Below, piece by piece: positions 36,743 to 44,928 of a DNA stretch of 64,000 nucleotides. Both the position numbers and the translations under genes were made by a program. Below the pieces are notes generated by a model, which saw only the letters and a program-made list of their open reading frames with translations, made no database searches and was not told where the DNA came from. The DNA comes from Pseudomonadota bacterium. GTDB taxonomy: Bacteria; Myxococcota; Myxococcia; Myxococcales; Myxococcaceae. Positions within the stretch are counted from its first letter, which is position 1. Every line of letters begins with the position of its first letter. The stretch is taken from NCBI GenBank assembly GCA_023426545.1, contig JAFAAN010000051.1:3956-67955 (forward strand), in the 5' to 3' direction.

Positions 36743-37996
36743 ATGGCCGATAGAAAGAATCCCAACCACATCCGCCTCACCTCGCACCCGGACGGGGACG
36801 TCCCCAGCGTCCCCATCCGCTGGGGAGACGGCGAGCCGATGCGCCGGGGCCCCGTCGTCGCCACGCTCACGGAGCCCGCGCACCGCAACGTCATCGGCAC
36901 GCACGCGGGCGCCTACGCCGTGTACCGCGCGCTCGCCGTGGCCGCGGGCATGCTGCCGCAGGACCACCGCGCGGACCTGAAGGACACCGCGCCCGCCGCG
37001 CCGGTGGGGCCGCATCCGGCGTGGAGCGACCCGCAGCGCATCGTCTCGCTGGACCCGTGGGGCGCCATCGCGCCGCAGGCCTTCCGCGGCTACGCGGAGC
37101 AGGGCATCGACTTCCGGCCGACCATCGCCGTCACCAAGGCCCACATCAACTTCCCCGAGGTGCGCGACGCCATCGAGGCCGGGCGCCTGAAGCCGGACGG
37201 CGACCTGCTGCGGGACAACGGCGACATCAAGGTGACGAAGGCCGCGGTGGACCCGGTGTGGTACCTGCCCGGCATCGCGAAGCGCTTCGGCATGACGGAG
37301 AGCGCGCTGCGCCGCGGCCTCTTCGAGCAGACGGGCGGCATGTTCCCGGAGCTCATCACCCGCCCGGACCTGCACGTCTTCCTGCCGCCCATCGGCGGGC
37401 TGACGCTCTACGTCTTCGGCCGCATCGAGACGCTGGCGGACCGGGACGTGCCGCTGACGGCGCGCGTGCATGATGAGTGCAACGGCTCGGACGTGTTCGG
37501 CAGCGACATCTGCACCTGCCGGCCCTACCTGGCGCACGGCATCGAGGAGTGCGTGCGCACCGCGCAGGCGGGCGGGGCGGGGCTCATCGTCTACCTGCGC
37601 AAGGAGGGCCGGGCGCTGGGCGAGGTGACGAAGTTCCTCGTGTACAACGCGCGCAAGCGGCAGGAGGGCGGGGACTCGGCGGCCACCTATTTCCAGCGCA
37701 CCGAGTGCGTGGCCGGCGTGCAGGACATGCGCTTCCAGGAGCTGATGCCGGACGTGCTGCACTGGCTGGGCATCACCCGCATCCACCGCTTCGTGTCCAT
37801 GAGCGACATGAAGCACGACGCCATCACACGCTCGGGCATCGAAATCCTGGAGCGCGTCCCCATCCCGGACGAGCTCATCCCCGCCGACGCGAAGGTGGAG
37901 ATGGAGGCGAAGAAGGCCGCGGGCTACTTCACGCAGGGGCCGGTGGCGGACGCGGCGGAGCTGGCGCGGGTGAAGGGACGGGGCCTCGATGTCTGA
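36743..37996 (+). CDS. URC1-like GTP-cyclohydrolase-II homologue of uracil catabolism
   Basis: This 417-residue protein belongs to the GTP cyclohydrolase II (RibA) superfamily but has a long extra N-terminal domain and no DHBP synthase half. The Cys residues that bind zinc in RibA are kept in RVHDECNGSDVFGSDICTCR (about residues 243-262). Other markers are GLIVYLRKEGRALGEVTKFL and RKQEGG-like text (ARKRQEGGDSAATYF). In the yeast Lachancea kluyveri the homologue URC1 is required for uracil breakdown through uridine nucleotides, together with URC4 and a uracil phosphoribosyltransferase. Both of those follow here. AAGGAGG stands eight bases before the ATG. It overlaps the DUF1688 gene by eight bases. 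I therefore assign it to the URC pathway and not to riboflavin synthesis. Confidence 0.88.
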   Translation: MADRKNPNHIRLTSHPDGDVPSVPIRWGDGEPMRRGPVVATLTEPAHRNVIGTHAGAYAVYRALAVAAGMLPQDHRADLKDTAPAAPVGPHPAWSDPQRIVSLDPWGAIAPQAFRGYAEQGIDFRPTIAVTKAHINFPEVRDAIEAGRLKPDGDLLRDNGDIKVTKAAVDPVWYLPGIAKRFGMTESALRRGLFEQTGGMFPELITRPDLHVFLPPIGGLTLYVFGRIETLADRDVPLTARVHDECNGSDVFGSDICTCRPYLAHGIEECVRTAQAGGAGLIVYLRKEGRALGEVTKFLVYNARKRQEGGDSAATYFQRTECVAGVQDMRFQELMPDVLHWLGITRIHRFVSMSDMKHDAITRSGIEILERVPIPDELIPADAKVEMEAKKAAGYFTQGPVADAAELARVKGRGLDV

Positions 37997-39200
37997 CTCT
38001 GCGCTGGCGAGGTCCGACCTCTCTCCCGCGGTGGCGTGGCTGCGCACGCCTTCGGCCATCCGCGAGCGGTGCCACCAGCTGCTGGACCTGGGGCTGGCGG
38101 GCAAGCTGGAGCACTTCCGCGTCGAGCCGTCGCGGCTGCCCATCGTCGTGGACACGGTGCTGCACGTGACGCGCGAGCACTACCCCACGCTGGACGTGCC
38201 GCTGCACAGCCGTTGGCGCCACTTCGACGTGGGCGGCGTGGCCCGGCTGGAGGAGCTGGACGCGCGGCTCGACGGCGTCTCCGCCCAGGAGCGCGCGCGC
38301 GCCAAGCTGGACCTGGTGGTGGTGAGCGTGCTGCTGGACGCGGGCAGCGGCCCGCTGTGGCGCTACCAGGAGGCGGGCGGCAAGACGTGGGCGCGCTCCG
38401 AGGGGCTGGCCGTGGCCAGCTTCCGCATGTTCATGGAGGGGCGCTTCTCGTCGGACCCGGACCGGCCGCTGCGCGTGGACGCGGAGGCGCTGGGCCGGCT
38501 CACCCGCGAGGCGCTCGCGCAGGGCATGCAGGTGACGGACGCCAACCCGCTGGACGGGCTGGAGGGCCGGCTGCACCTGCTGCACGGGCTGGCCAGGGCG
38601 CTGCCTCGGCCGGGGGCGCTGCTGGACATCATCGCCGCGCAGCAGCGCAGCGTGCGCGCCGCGGAGCTGCTGGGGCTGGTGCTGGAGGTGCTGGGCCCCA
38701 TCTGGCCGGGACGGGTGATGGTGGACGCGGTGAACCTGGGTGACGTGTGGCCGCACCTCGCGCTGGGGCCGGTGGAGAGCCTGGAGGCGCTGGTGCCCTT
38801 CCACAAGCTGTCCCAGTGGCTGACATACTCGCTGGTGGAGCCGCTGGCCGAGGCGGGCGTGTGGGTGACGGAGCTGGATGGCCTCACGGGCCTGCCCGAG
38901 TACCGCAACGGCGGCCTGCTGGTGGACCTGGGCGTGCTGTCGCCGCGCGAGCCGCGCCTGCTCACCCAGTCCTTCCACCCGGGCGACGAGCCCATCGTGG
39001 AGTGGCGCGCGCTGACGGTGGCCCTGCTGGACCGGGTGGCGGCGCTGGTGCGCGGCCGGCTGGGCCTGAGCGCGGAGGAGCTGCCGCTGGGCAAGGTGCT
39101 CCAGGGCGGGACGTGGACGGCGGGGCGGCGCGTGGCGGCGGAGCGGCGCCCGGGCGGCGGTCCGCCCATCCGCGTGGACAGCGACGGCACGGTGTTCTGA
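37989..39200 (+). CDS. URC4/DUF1688 uracil-catabolism protein
   Basis: This 403-residue protein is of the DUF1688 family, known as URC4 in yeast uracil catabolism; its chemistry is not established. Recognisable blocks are AWLRTPSAIRERCHQLLDLG at the N-terminus, FRVEPSRLPIVVDTVLHVTR, the YPTLDVPLHSRWRHFDVGG stretch (about 59-77), GPLWRYQEAGGKTWARSEGL, and a C-terminal half with HKLSQWLTYSLVEPLAEAGV and LTGLPEYRNGGLLVDLGVL. The ATG at 37989 lies inside the 3' end of the URC1 gene, so the two are translationally coupled. Upp starts 30 bases after it. Confidence 0.9.
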   Translation: MSDSALARSDLSPAVAWLRTPSAIRERCHQLLDLGLAGKLEHFRVEPSRLPIVVDTVLHVTREHYPTLDVPLHSRWRHFDVGGVARLEELDARLDGVSAQERARAKLDLVVVSVLLDAGSGPLWRYQEAGGKTWARSEGLAVASFRMFMEGRFSSDPDRPLRVDAEALGRLTREALAQGMQVTDANPLDGLEGRLHLLHGLARALPRPGALLDIIAAQQRSVRAAELLGLVLEVLGPIWPGRVMVDAVNLGDVWPHLALGPVESLEALVPFHKLSQWLTYSLVEPLAEAGVWVTELDGLTGLPEYRNGGLLVDLGVLSPREPRLLTQSFHPGDEPIVEWRALTVALLDRVAALVRGRLGLSAEELPLGKVLQGGTWTAGRRVAAERRPGGGPPIRVDSDGTVF

Positions 39201-39230
39201 CGACGCGAACCGACTCCGAGGGAGGATGCA

Positions 39231-39866
39231 ATGGACTTTCCGAACTGCACCGTGGTGGACCACCCGCTGGTGAAGCACAAGCTCACGCTGATGCGGCGGG
39301 CGGAGACGAGCACCGCGTCCTTCCGGGCGCTGCTCCAGGAAATCTCGCTGCTGCTCGCCTACGAGGCGCTCAGGGACCTCAAGGTGCGCGAGGAGGACAT
39401 CCAGACGCCCATGGCGCGCACGACGGCGCCGGTGCTGGACGGCAAGAAGCTGGTGCTGGTGGCCATCCTGCGCGCGGGGCAGGGCATCCTCGACGGGATG
39501 CTGCAGCTGGTGCCCTCCGCGCGGGTGGGGCACATCGGCCTGTACCGGGACCCGGAGACGCTGTCCCCGGTGGAGTACTACTACCGCGTGCCCGGCCAGC
39601 TGGCGGACCGGGACGTGGTGGTGTGTGACCCGATGCTGGCCACGGGCAACTCGGCGGTGGCCGCGCTCCAGCGGCTGAAGAAGAGCAAGCCCGGCTCGCT
39701 GCGCTTCGTGTGCCTGCTGGCGTGTCCGGAGGGCCTGGCGAACCTGCGCGAGCACCACCCGGACGTCCGCGTCTACACCGCGGCCGTCGACGAGCGGCTG
39801 GACGAACACGGCTACATCCACCCGGGCCTGGGCGACGCGGGAGACCGGCTCTTCGGCACGAAGTAG
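39231..39866 (+). CDS. upp: Uracil phosphoribosyltransferase
   Basis: This 211-residue cytosolic enzyme makes UMP from uracil and PRPP. Family features are the N-terminal HPLVKHKLTLMRRAETSTAS (about residues 11-30), ILRAGQGILDGMLQLVPSAR (about 79-98), the PRPP loop VVVCDPMLATGNSAVAALQR (about 127-146) and the uracil-binding C-terminus DERLDEHGYIHPGLGDAGDR (about 186-205). GGGAGG lies about seven bases before the ATG. In this operon it probably feeds uracil into the URC catabolic route, besides its usual salvage role. Confidence 0.97.
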   Translation: MDFPNCTVVDHPLVKHKLTLMRRAETSTASFRALLQEISLLLAYEALRDLKVREEDIQTPMARTTAPVLDGKKLVLVAILRAGQGILDGMLQLVPSARVGHIGLYRDPETLSPVEYYYRVPGQLADRDVVVCDPMLATGNSAVAALQRLKKSKPGSLRFVCLLACPEGLANLREHHPDVRVYTAAVDERLDEHGYIHPGLGDAGDRLFGTK

Positions 39867-39979
39867 CGCGCGGCGCGGAATACCCCTCACCCGGCAACGA
39901 TGCGTTGGCCGCCGGCCGCCTCCGGGACAGGATGCGCGCCGCGGACCGGGCCGGCGCAATCGGGGTGGAGGAGCCGTCG

Positions 39980-40507
39980 ATGAAAGGACTGTGTTTCCGG
40001 GGCCGTGGCATGGCGGCATGGCTGGGCGGGGCCGTCATGCTGGCGCTGGGGCCCGCGAGCGCCGCCCGGGCGGAGTCGGAGCCGTGCCGGTGCATCGCGT
40101 CGAACCAGAGCGTCGTCTCCGAGGTGCCGTGTCTCATCTTCCGCGCCGCCGTCAGCTGCGAGGTGAGCAGCGTGCGCAACGCCTGTGAGCAGGCGGTGAC
40201 GCTGGTGGACTGGCCGCTGACGCGCTGCCCGGACTCGGTGTGCAGCCTGGAGCTCCTTCCTCGCGAAGAGGCGCGCTTCGTCTTCGACGGAGAGGTCTTC
40301 GAGCAAGAGGGGTTCTTCGAGCAGACCTATGCGGTACGCGTGGCGGGCGCGGAGCAGCAGCTCACCGTCAGCGCGGAGGTGACGTGCAGGGACATCCAAC
40401 CGCCCGCCAAGGAGGGGTGTGCGGCGGCACCCGGCCCGCTGGCGGCGGGTGCGGCGCTGCTCGCGGGGGCGGTATCACGCCGGCGGCGGCGCCGGGGTGG
40501 AGCGTAG
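39980..40507 (+). CDS. Secreted protein with MYXO-CTERM-like tail
   Basis: This protein of 175 residues has a signal peptide (MAAWLGGAVMLALGPASAARA, starting ten residues in), a mature domain with about ten cysteines that begins ESEPCRCIASNQSVVSEVPC and resembles a small beta-sandwich, and a C-terminal tail of the MYXO-CTERM kind: EGCAAAPGPLAAGAALLAGA followed by a run of arginines. This tail (one Gly-Cys, a membrane segment, then Arg cluster) is a myxobacterial sorting signal for cell-surface anchoring after processing. The function of the mature part is unknown. GGAGGAG precedes the ATG at 39980. It is probably outside the upp operon, 113 bases further on. Confidence 0.75.
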   Translation: MKGLCFRGRGMAAWLGGAVMLALGPASAARAESEPCRCIASNQSVVSEVPCLIFRAAVSCEVSSVRNACEQAVTLVDWPLTRCPDSVCSLELLPREEARFVFDGEVFEQEGFFEQTYAVRVAGAEQQLTVSAEVTCRDIQPPAKEGCAAAPGPLAAGAALLAGAVSRRRRRRGGA

Positions 40508-40575
40508 GCGCGGGCGCTGAGCGGCCCTGGCGAGCGCGCCTGCTGACGGCGGGATGTCTGGACTAGGGTGGAAGC

Positions 40576-41898
40576 GTGTCCGCCTCCGTCCTGCTGCTGT
40601 TGCCCTTGCTGTGTGCCACCACCCCCACGCGCGTGGAGCTGGTGTTTGGCGGGGATGTGATTCCCCATGGCGAGGTGAAGGAGGTGGCGAGGCTGCACGC
40701 GCGCGCGGGGGCCCCGCCTCCGGAAGGGGGCGCGGCGCCCTCGCTCAACCATGAGGGGTGGGGCCACGTCTTCGGGCCCATCGCGGACGTGCTGCGCACC
40801 GCGGACGTGGGCGTCGTCAACCTGGAGACGCCGGTGACGGACAACAAGAAGGCCGTCGCCCGCGACCTGCTGTTCAACGCGCCCTCGGCCATGGTGCAGG
40901 CGCTGGCCTCGGCGGGGGTGAAGGTGGTGTCCACCGCGAACAACCACGCGAGGGACCAGCACCCCACGGGCATCCTGGAGACGCTGCGGCACCTGGATGC
41001 GGCGGGCATCCACCACACGGGCACGGGGGCGTCGAAGGCGGCCGCGTGGGAGCCGGCCTTCGTGGACGTGCGGGGCATGAAGGTGGGGTTCCTGTCCTTC
41101 ACCCGCGTGTTGAATGGCTTCAGCAATCCCAAGGACGGGCAGGCGCCCCACGTCGCGCTGGTGCCCTATTCCAGACATGAGGCCCAGCGGGGGCTCCTCC
41201 CCGAGCAGGCGGTGGAGGCCGTGCGCGCGGCGGCGGCGCGGTGTGACGCGCTCATCGTCCTGGCGCACTGGGGGACGGAGTACACGTCCACGCCGCTCCC
41301 GGAGGACCGCGTGCTGGGGCGCGCGCTGCTGGACGCGGGCGCGCGGGCCGTCATCGGGCACCACCCGCACGTGCTCCAGCCGGTGGAGGCCTACCAGACG
41401 GTGGACGGACGCAAGGGGCTCATCGCGTTCTCGCTGGGCAACCTGGTGTCGAACCAGGACCGGTTCTACCAGCACGCGGTGGGCAAGCAGGGGGCGGGCG
41501 GCGAGAAGCGGGACTCGATGCTGCTGCGGCTGTCCTTGGGACGGGCCGGGCCCGGGGCGCCGGTGACGTTGGACGAGGCCGCGGTGCTGCCGGTGTGGAT
41601 TGAGAACAACGCGGTGGGGCGGGCGCGGAAGGAAGCGCGGAACATCCAGCCGGTGCTCATCGACCGGGAGGTGGAGGCGGTGACGGAGCGGCTCGCGCTG
41701 CTGGCCGCGCGCCCGGCGCCGCTGGACCCGGAGACGCGCGCACAGAAGGCGCTGCTGGAGCGGCGGCTGGAGGGCTCGAAGCAGCGGCGGGAGCGCATCC
41801 TGCGGATGCTGCCGGAGGGGTTCGCGGTGGCTCCGCCCGAGCTGCGCCACCGGGACGAGGCGCCCTCGTCTCCCGAAGCCCTGGCGCCACGGCCCTGA
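40576..41898 (+). CDS. CapA-family (PGA_cap) metallophosphatase-like protein
   Basis: This 440-residue protein carries a PGA_cap domain, the calcineurin-like fold of CapA/PgsA proteins involved in poly-gamma-glutamate capsule formation or, in some species, in other surface polymers. Motifs in order are RVELVFGGDVIPHGEV (about residues 17-32), VGVVNLETPVTDNKKA (about 76-91), VVSTANNHARDQHPTG (about 116-131), LIVLAHWGTEYTSTP and VIGHHPHVLQPVEAYQ (about 256-271). A short hydrophobic N-terminus after the GTG start (VSASVLLLLPLLCATT) suggests export. No capBC genes are adjacent, so poly-gamma-glutamate synthesis itself is not indicated. Confidence 0.88.
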   Translation: MSASVLLLLPLLCATTPTRVELVFGGDVIPHGEVKEVARLHARAGAPPPEGGAAPSLNHEGWGHVFGPIADVLRTADVGVVNLETPVTDNKKAVARDLLFNAPSAMVQALASAGVKVVSTANNHARDQHPTGILETLRHLDAAGIHHTGTGASKAAAWEPAFVDVRGMKVGFLSFTRVLNGFSNPKDGQAPHVALVPYSRHEAQRGLLPEQAVEAVRAAAARCDALIVLAHWGTEYTSTPLPEDRVLGRALLDAGARAVIGHHPHVLQPVEAYQTVDGRKGLIAFSLGNLVSNQDRFYQHAVGKQGAGGEKRDSMLLRLSLGRAGPGAPVTLDEAAVLPVWIENNAVGRARKEARNIQPVLIDREVEAVTERLALLAARPAPLDPETRAQKALLERRLEGSKQRRERILRMLPEGFAVAPPELRHRDEAPSSPEALAPRP

Positions 41899-41958
41899 TG
41901 TCAGAGGCAGTGGCGTGCGTGGAATGTATCTTTCAATAGCACTGTGACATGTCCATAT

Positions 41959-41974
41959 CCCTGCAATCGCAGGG
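41959..41974. promoter_or_regulatory. Short palindrome in promoter region of MopE-like gene
   Basis: CCCTGC-AATC-GCAGGG is a perfect six-base inverted repeat, 62 bases before the lipoprotein start, in an A/T-richer patch that probably contains the promoter. An operator role is only a possibility. Confidence 0.25.
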
Positions 41975-42035
41975 CACTCAAGGGTAAGTTGGCTTCTGAG
42001 CGGGTCCGGACCGGGGCTGGGGTAAAGTGGCCCCT

Positions 42036-44039
42036 ATGCGTCACTTCGCCATCCTGCTCCTGCCCCTGTTGTTCCTGGCTTGCAAAAAAGAGCCTGAGCC
42101 CAACGAGGCCGCGGTCCATGTCCAACTGGGTTACAGCGCGGCCCCCAATCAGGGCTGCATCGTCGTGGAAGCCTGGGGTGGACCGGGCGAGCCATTGACG
42201 GAAACGTTCCTCCTGTCGAGTGTGGCCAAGGAGACCGGTAAGTTCAATGTGGCCGTCTATCGGAAGGCGGACTGGAGCCGAGATGTTCGAATCAAGGTCT
42301 CTGTCCGTGAGTTGAGCTGCGACGACTCAAGTCATGTCGCGGACTCGCGGGAGAAGTCTTTCAATTTCCGGTCCGCTGGCAGGAAGGAGTGGCTCCTTCA
42401 TGACCTGCAGACGATGGACGCTGATGGTGATGGCTACATCGCACGGTCGACCTTGCCTGACCGTGGTGGCACGGACTGCGATGATGGGAACGACAAGGTC
42501 AACCCTGCTGCCACCGAACTGTGTAACGGCATCGACGACAACTGTACTGGCGGGGTGGACGAGGGGTTGCCGACCCAAGAGTGGTTCCTGGATGGGGATA
42601 GGGACGGCTATGGGAGTGGGACACCCGTTGTGAGCTGCGGCCCCCCGTCTGACCGTTATGTAGACCGCGGGGGAGATTGCAACGACTCGAATGAGAAGAT
42701 GCACCCGAATGCGGTGGAGCTCTGCAACGGCGAGGATGATAACTGCGACGGTATAGAAGATGAGCCGTTCCTCGCTGGGAATCATCCCCAGCCCAAGGAC
42801 GGCGCTTGCGAGGTGCGCTGCGCCGGGAAGTACGCGTGTAATGCGGACGGGACAGGCACTACGTGCATCGCGCCAGAGCCGAGACAGTACTACGAGGACG
42901 TGGACGGGGATGGTGAGGGCAACAGAGATTTCACGCCGGTTGACGTGTGTCCGGGAGCCCCAACGCCAGAGAAAATGGTGACGGACGCGTCGGATTGCGA
43001 TGACCGCGATAGCAGGACGAACACCCAAGCGGCGGAAGTCTGTGACGGCCTGGATAACAACTGCAACGGGGACACGGACGAAGATCTGACTTGTGGATCA
43101 CTGAAGCTCGTGACGGATCCAGTACTTGAAGGAGGACAATGGCGGACGGTGGCGGTGGGGCCGAGTGGCTACCCGGTATGGCTCGCGGGCCTGGGCGGCA
43201 GGCTGGCTGTGAAGAAGAGCGCAGTGGAGAAGTTCGTCAGCCATTCCGGGGACACGCCCAGCCGGTGTGGAGACAGCAACACCGATTGGCATGCGGCGTG
43301 GGTGAATCCGAACGACGGCCATGTGTTCCTGGCAGGCCATGATGGATGGTTGGCCCAGCATGATGGAAATACATGCAGGAATCAGCTCAATGTCAACTTT
43401 GAAGGAAAAAAAGACTACTTCACCAGCATCGTTGGCTTCGAGGCCACGCCCGTGATTTTCGCCGTGTCCTCTCATGGTTTCCTATACGAGTGGAAGTCCA
43501 GTGGTCTGCACCATACTTCTTTGGGGGCCTATTGGGGGCTTCACGGGCTCAGCGCGGATTGGATGTACGCGGTCGGCAAGACGAGCCAGAGTGGACCGGA
43601 GCTGCCTCTCGTCAATCTCCATACTCCCCCGAATCGAGATGCCCCTACGCCTCAGTCACTACAGGTCGAAGGTGGATACGTCGGGAGTCTGCGAGCGGTA
43701 TGGATGGCGAAGGCCGATTTGACTTACGCAGTCGGAGATGCTGGCTTGGTGGTAAAGGGAAGCGGACAGCAGCCCACTTGGAAGCAAGTGCCCGCGCCAG
43801 TAGGTACGACACCAAATTTCTCCAGTGTCGTTACGCCCCCAGGCTCCGACGTAGCATACATCGTCGATCAAGGCAGTCCTGGCAGGCTTTATCGGTTGAC
43901 GCAGCATGGTTGGGCAAAAACTCCTGCCTTCAGCCCCAGCAATCAGACTGCCGCACTCCGGGATATCGCCATGACCTCAGAGGCGGACTTCTGGATCGTC
44001 GGTGACAACGGCCACGTCTACCACTTCCCGGAGCCGTAG
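42036..44039 (+). CDS. MopE-like Cys/Asp-rich metal-binding repeat lipoprotein (copy A)
   Basis: This protein of 667 residues starts with a lipoprotein signal, MRHFAILLLPLLFLACKK. After a beta-rich region it has at least three repeats of the putative metal-binding kind found in MopE: GTDCDDGNDKVNPAATELCN then GIDDNC; DCNDSNEKMHPNAVELCNGE then DDNCDG; and DCDDRDSRTNTQAAEVCDGL (about residues 145-350). The C-terminal half consists of propeller-like strands, with YAVGDAGLVVKGSG and the ending DFWIVGDNGHVYHFPEP. It is probably on the cell surface; a calcium- or copper-binding role is inferred from the family. A close paralogue lies at 49490-51343 in the same direction. The gene is less GC-rich than its neighbours. 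Confidence 0.82.
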   Translation: MRHFAILLLPLLFLACKKEPEPNEAAVHVQLGYSAAPNQGCIVVEAWGGPGEPLTETFLLSSVAKETGKFNVAVYRKADWSRDVRIKVSVRELSCDDSSHVADSREKSFNFRSAGRKEWLLHDLQTMDADGDGYIARSTLPDRGGTDCDDGNDKVNPAATELCNGIDDNCTGGVDEGLPTQEWFLDGDRDGYGSGTPVVSCGPPSDRYVDRGGDCNDSNEKMHPNAVELCNGEDDNCDGIEDEPFLAGNHPQPKDGACEVRCAGKYACNADGTGTTCIAPEPRQYYEDVDGDGEGNRDFTPVDVCPGAPTPEKMVTDASDCDDRDSRTNTQAAEVCDGLDNNCNGDTDEDLTCGSLKLVTDPVLEGGQWRTVAVGPSGYPVWLAGLGGRLAVKKSAVEKFVSHSGDTPSRCGDSNTDWHAAWVNPNDGHVFLAGHDGWLAQHDGNTCRNQLNVNFEGKKDYFTSIVGFEATPVIFAVSSHGFLYEWKSSGLHHTSLGAYWGLHGLSADWMYAVGKTSQSGPELPLVNLHTPPNRDAPTPQSLQVEGGYVGSLRAVWMAKADLTYAVGDAGLVVKGSGQQPTWKQVPAPVGTTPNFSSVVTPPGSDVAYIVDQGSPGRLYRLTQHGWAKTPAFSPSNQTAALRDIAMTSEADFWIVGDNGHVYHFPEP

Positions 44040-44059
44040 CCCCTCGAACCTACGCGCCT

Positions 44060-44420
44060 CAATCTTCACCTGGGGTCGTCTCGCTGGTCTCTCTTCCGGC
44101 ACTGCCTCACAGTTGAGAGGCAGTGCCTGCTGCGTGGCCCATGCCCGACGCAACGCCTCGTGGACGTCGCTGGTGCAAGTGGCAGGCAGTCGGTGGGCGG
44201 TGGAAGAGGACTTCCAGTACGCCAGGGCGAGGTGGGCTTGGCTGACGATGAAGAGCAAGGGCCGACGGCGTGCTGTGGCCCTGCTCGAGCACGCCTTGGG
44301 GTGGCGTCGCTGGCGGCATTATCGCAGGCCATCGCCATGGTCTGCCATGACATGGCACACGGCGCTCGCCTCAAGACGAGCCTATATAATCAGCAGGCGC
44401 TGTCAGCCATGGGGACGGCT
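44060..44420 (+). pseudogene. Degraded IS701-like transposase remnant
   Basis: One frame reads VQVAGSRWAVEEDFQ, matching the conserved segment of IS701-type DDE transposases. The continuation QGEVGL appears in a second frame, and later pieces (LGWRRWRHY) return to the first. Frames are broken several times and no terminal repeats were recognised, so this is the 3' fragment of a dead element. It sits at the boundary between the first MopE-like gene and the toxin operon. Confidence 0.5.
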
Positions 44421-44604
44421 GTTAAAGCCAATCTCCTGGAGACTCACTCTTTCCGCTCCAGGGTTTCCAGGAACATACCTCGCTCCGCTCTCCGGATGCG
44501 TCTCTGACATGGTGAGGGGCGCGGCATGTCGATGCTCCGCGATGCGCCAGCCCACTTCACTGGTCCCCGCACGCCCTGCGAAGCCGTCAATCCAGCTGCA
44601 GGCA

Positions 44605-44631
44605 GCCCACCTCTGGAAAACAGAGGTGGGC
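44605..44631. terminator. Terminator hairpin after the Sit-like operon
   Basis: GCCCACCTCTG pairs perfectly over 11 bases with CAGAGGTGGGC around GAAAA. It lies 37 bases beyond the stop of the last gene of the minus-strand toxin operon. Confidence 0.65.
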
Positions 44632-44667
44632 TCTTGAAGACGCGCACTGATATCGCCGCACGAATCA

Positions 44668-44928
44668 CTACGCCTGCACCACTCCGAATACTGTTTTTTG
44701 AGCCGGGAGATATTCCTCTGGCGGCGCCGAGAACCCGTTCCAGAATATCCAGAGCCGCCGGCACCTCGGACATTTCAAGAAACTGTTCATCGCAGCGTAG
44801 ACAGCCTCAGCATCAACCTGACCTGAGAATTGCTCAAATCCCACGTCTGACACAAAGAGCCATTCATCGGGACAAGGTATCTGGCCGTAAGAGATCTGTT
44901 GGCCACATTTGCAATTCAAGCTCGGCAC
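44668..44928 (-). CDS. Probable immunity protein of the Sit-like toxin
   Basis: This protein of 86 residues starts with a GTG that overlaps the toxin stop codon (TAGTG), with GGAGG just upstream. It is soluble, acidic to neutral, and has two Cys pairs that may bind zinc: LNCKCGQQISYGQ at the N-terminus and FLKCPRCRRLWIFWNGF at about 50-66. No known immunity family was recognised. In sitBAI and CDI-type loci the small gene directly after the toxin encodes its specific inhibitor, and this position and size fit. The base composition is clearly more A/T-rich than the genome, consistent with horizontal shuffling of toxin-immunity ends. Confidence 0.65.
   Translation of the reverse strand: MPSLNCKCGQQISYGQIPCPDEWLFVSDVGFEQFSGQVDAEAVYAAMNSFLKCPRCRRLWIFWNGFSAPPEEYLPAQKTVFGVVQA

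Noticed and set aside
36743..37996. Assignment of the GTP-cyclohydrolase-II-like gene to riboflavin synthesis
   Set aside because: It has no DHBP synthase half, no rib genes nearby, and sits with URC4 and upp, so the uracil pathway is the better reading.
40576..41898. Poly-gamma-glutamate capsule locus
   Set aside because: Only a CapA-like gene is present; capB and capC ligase/transport genes are absent.
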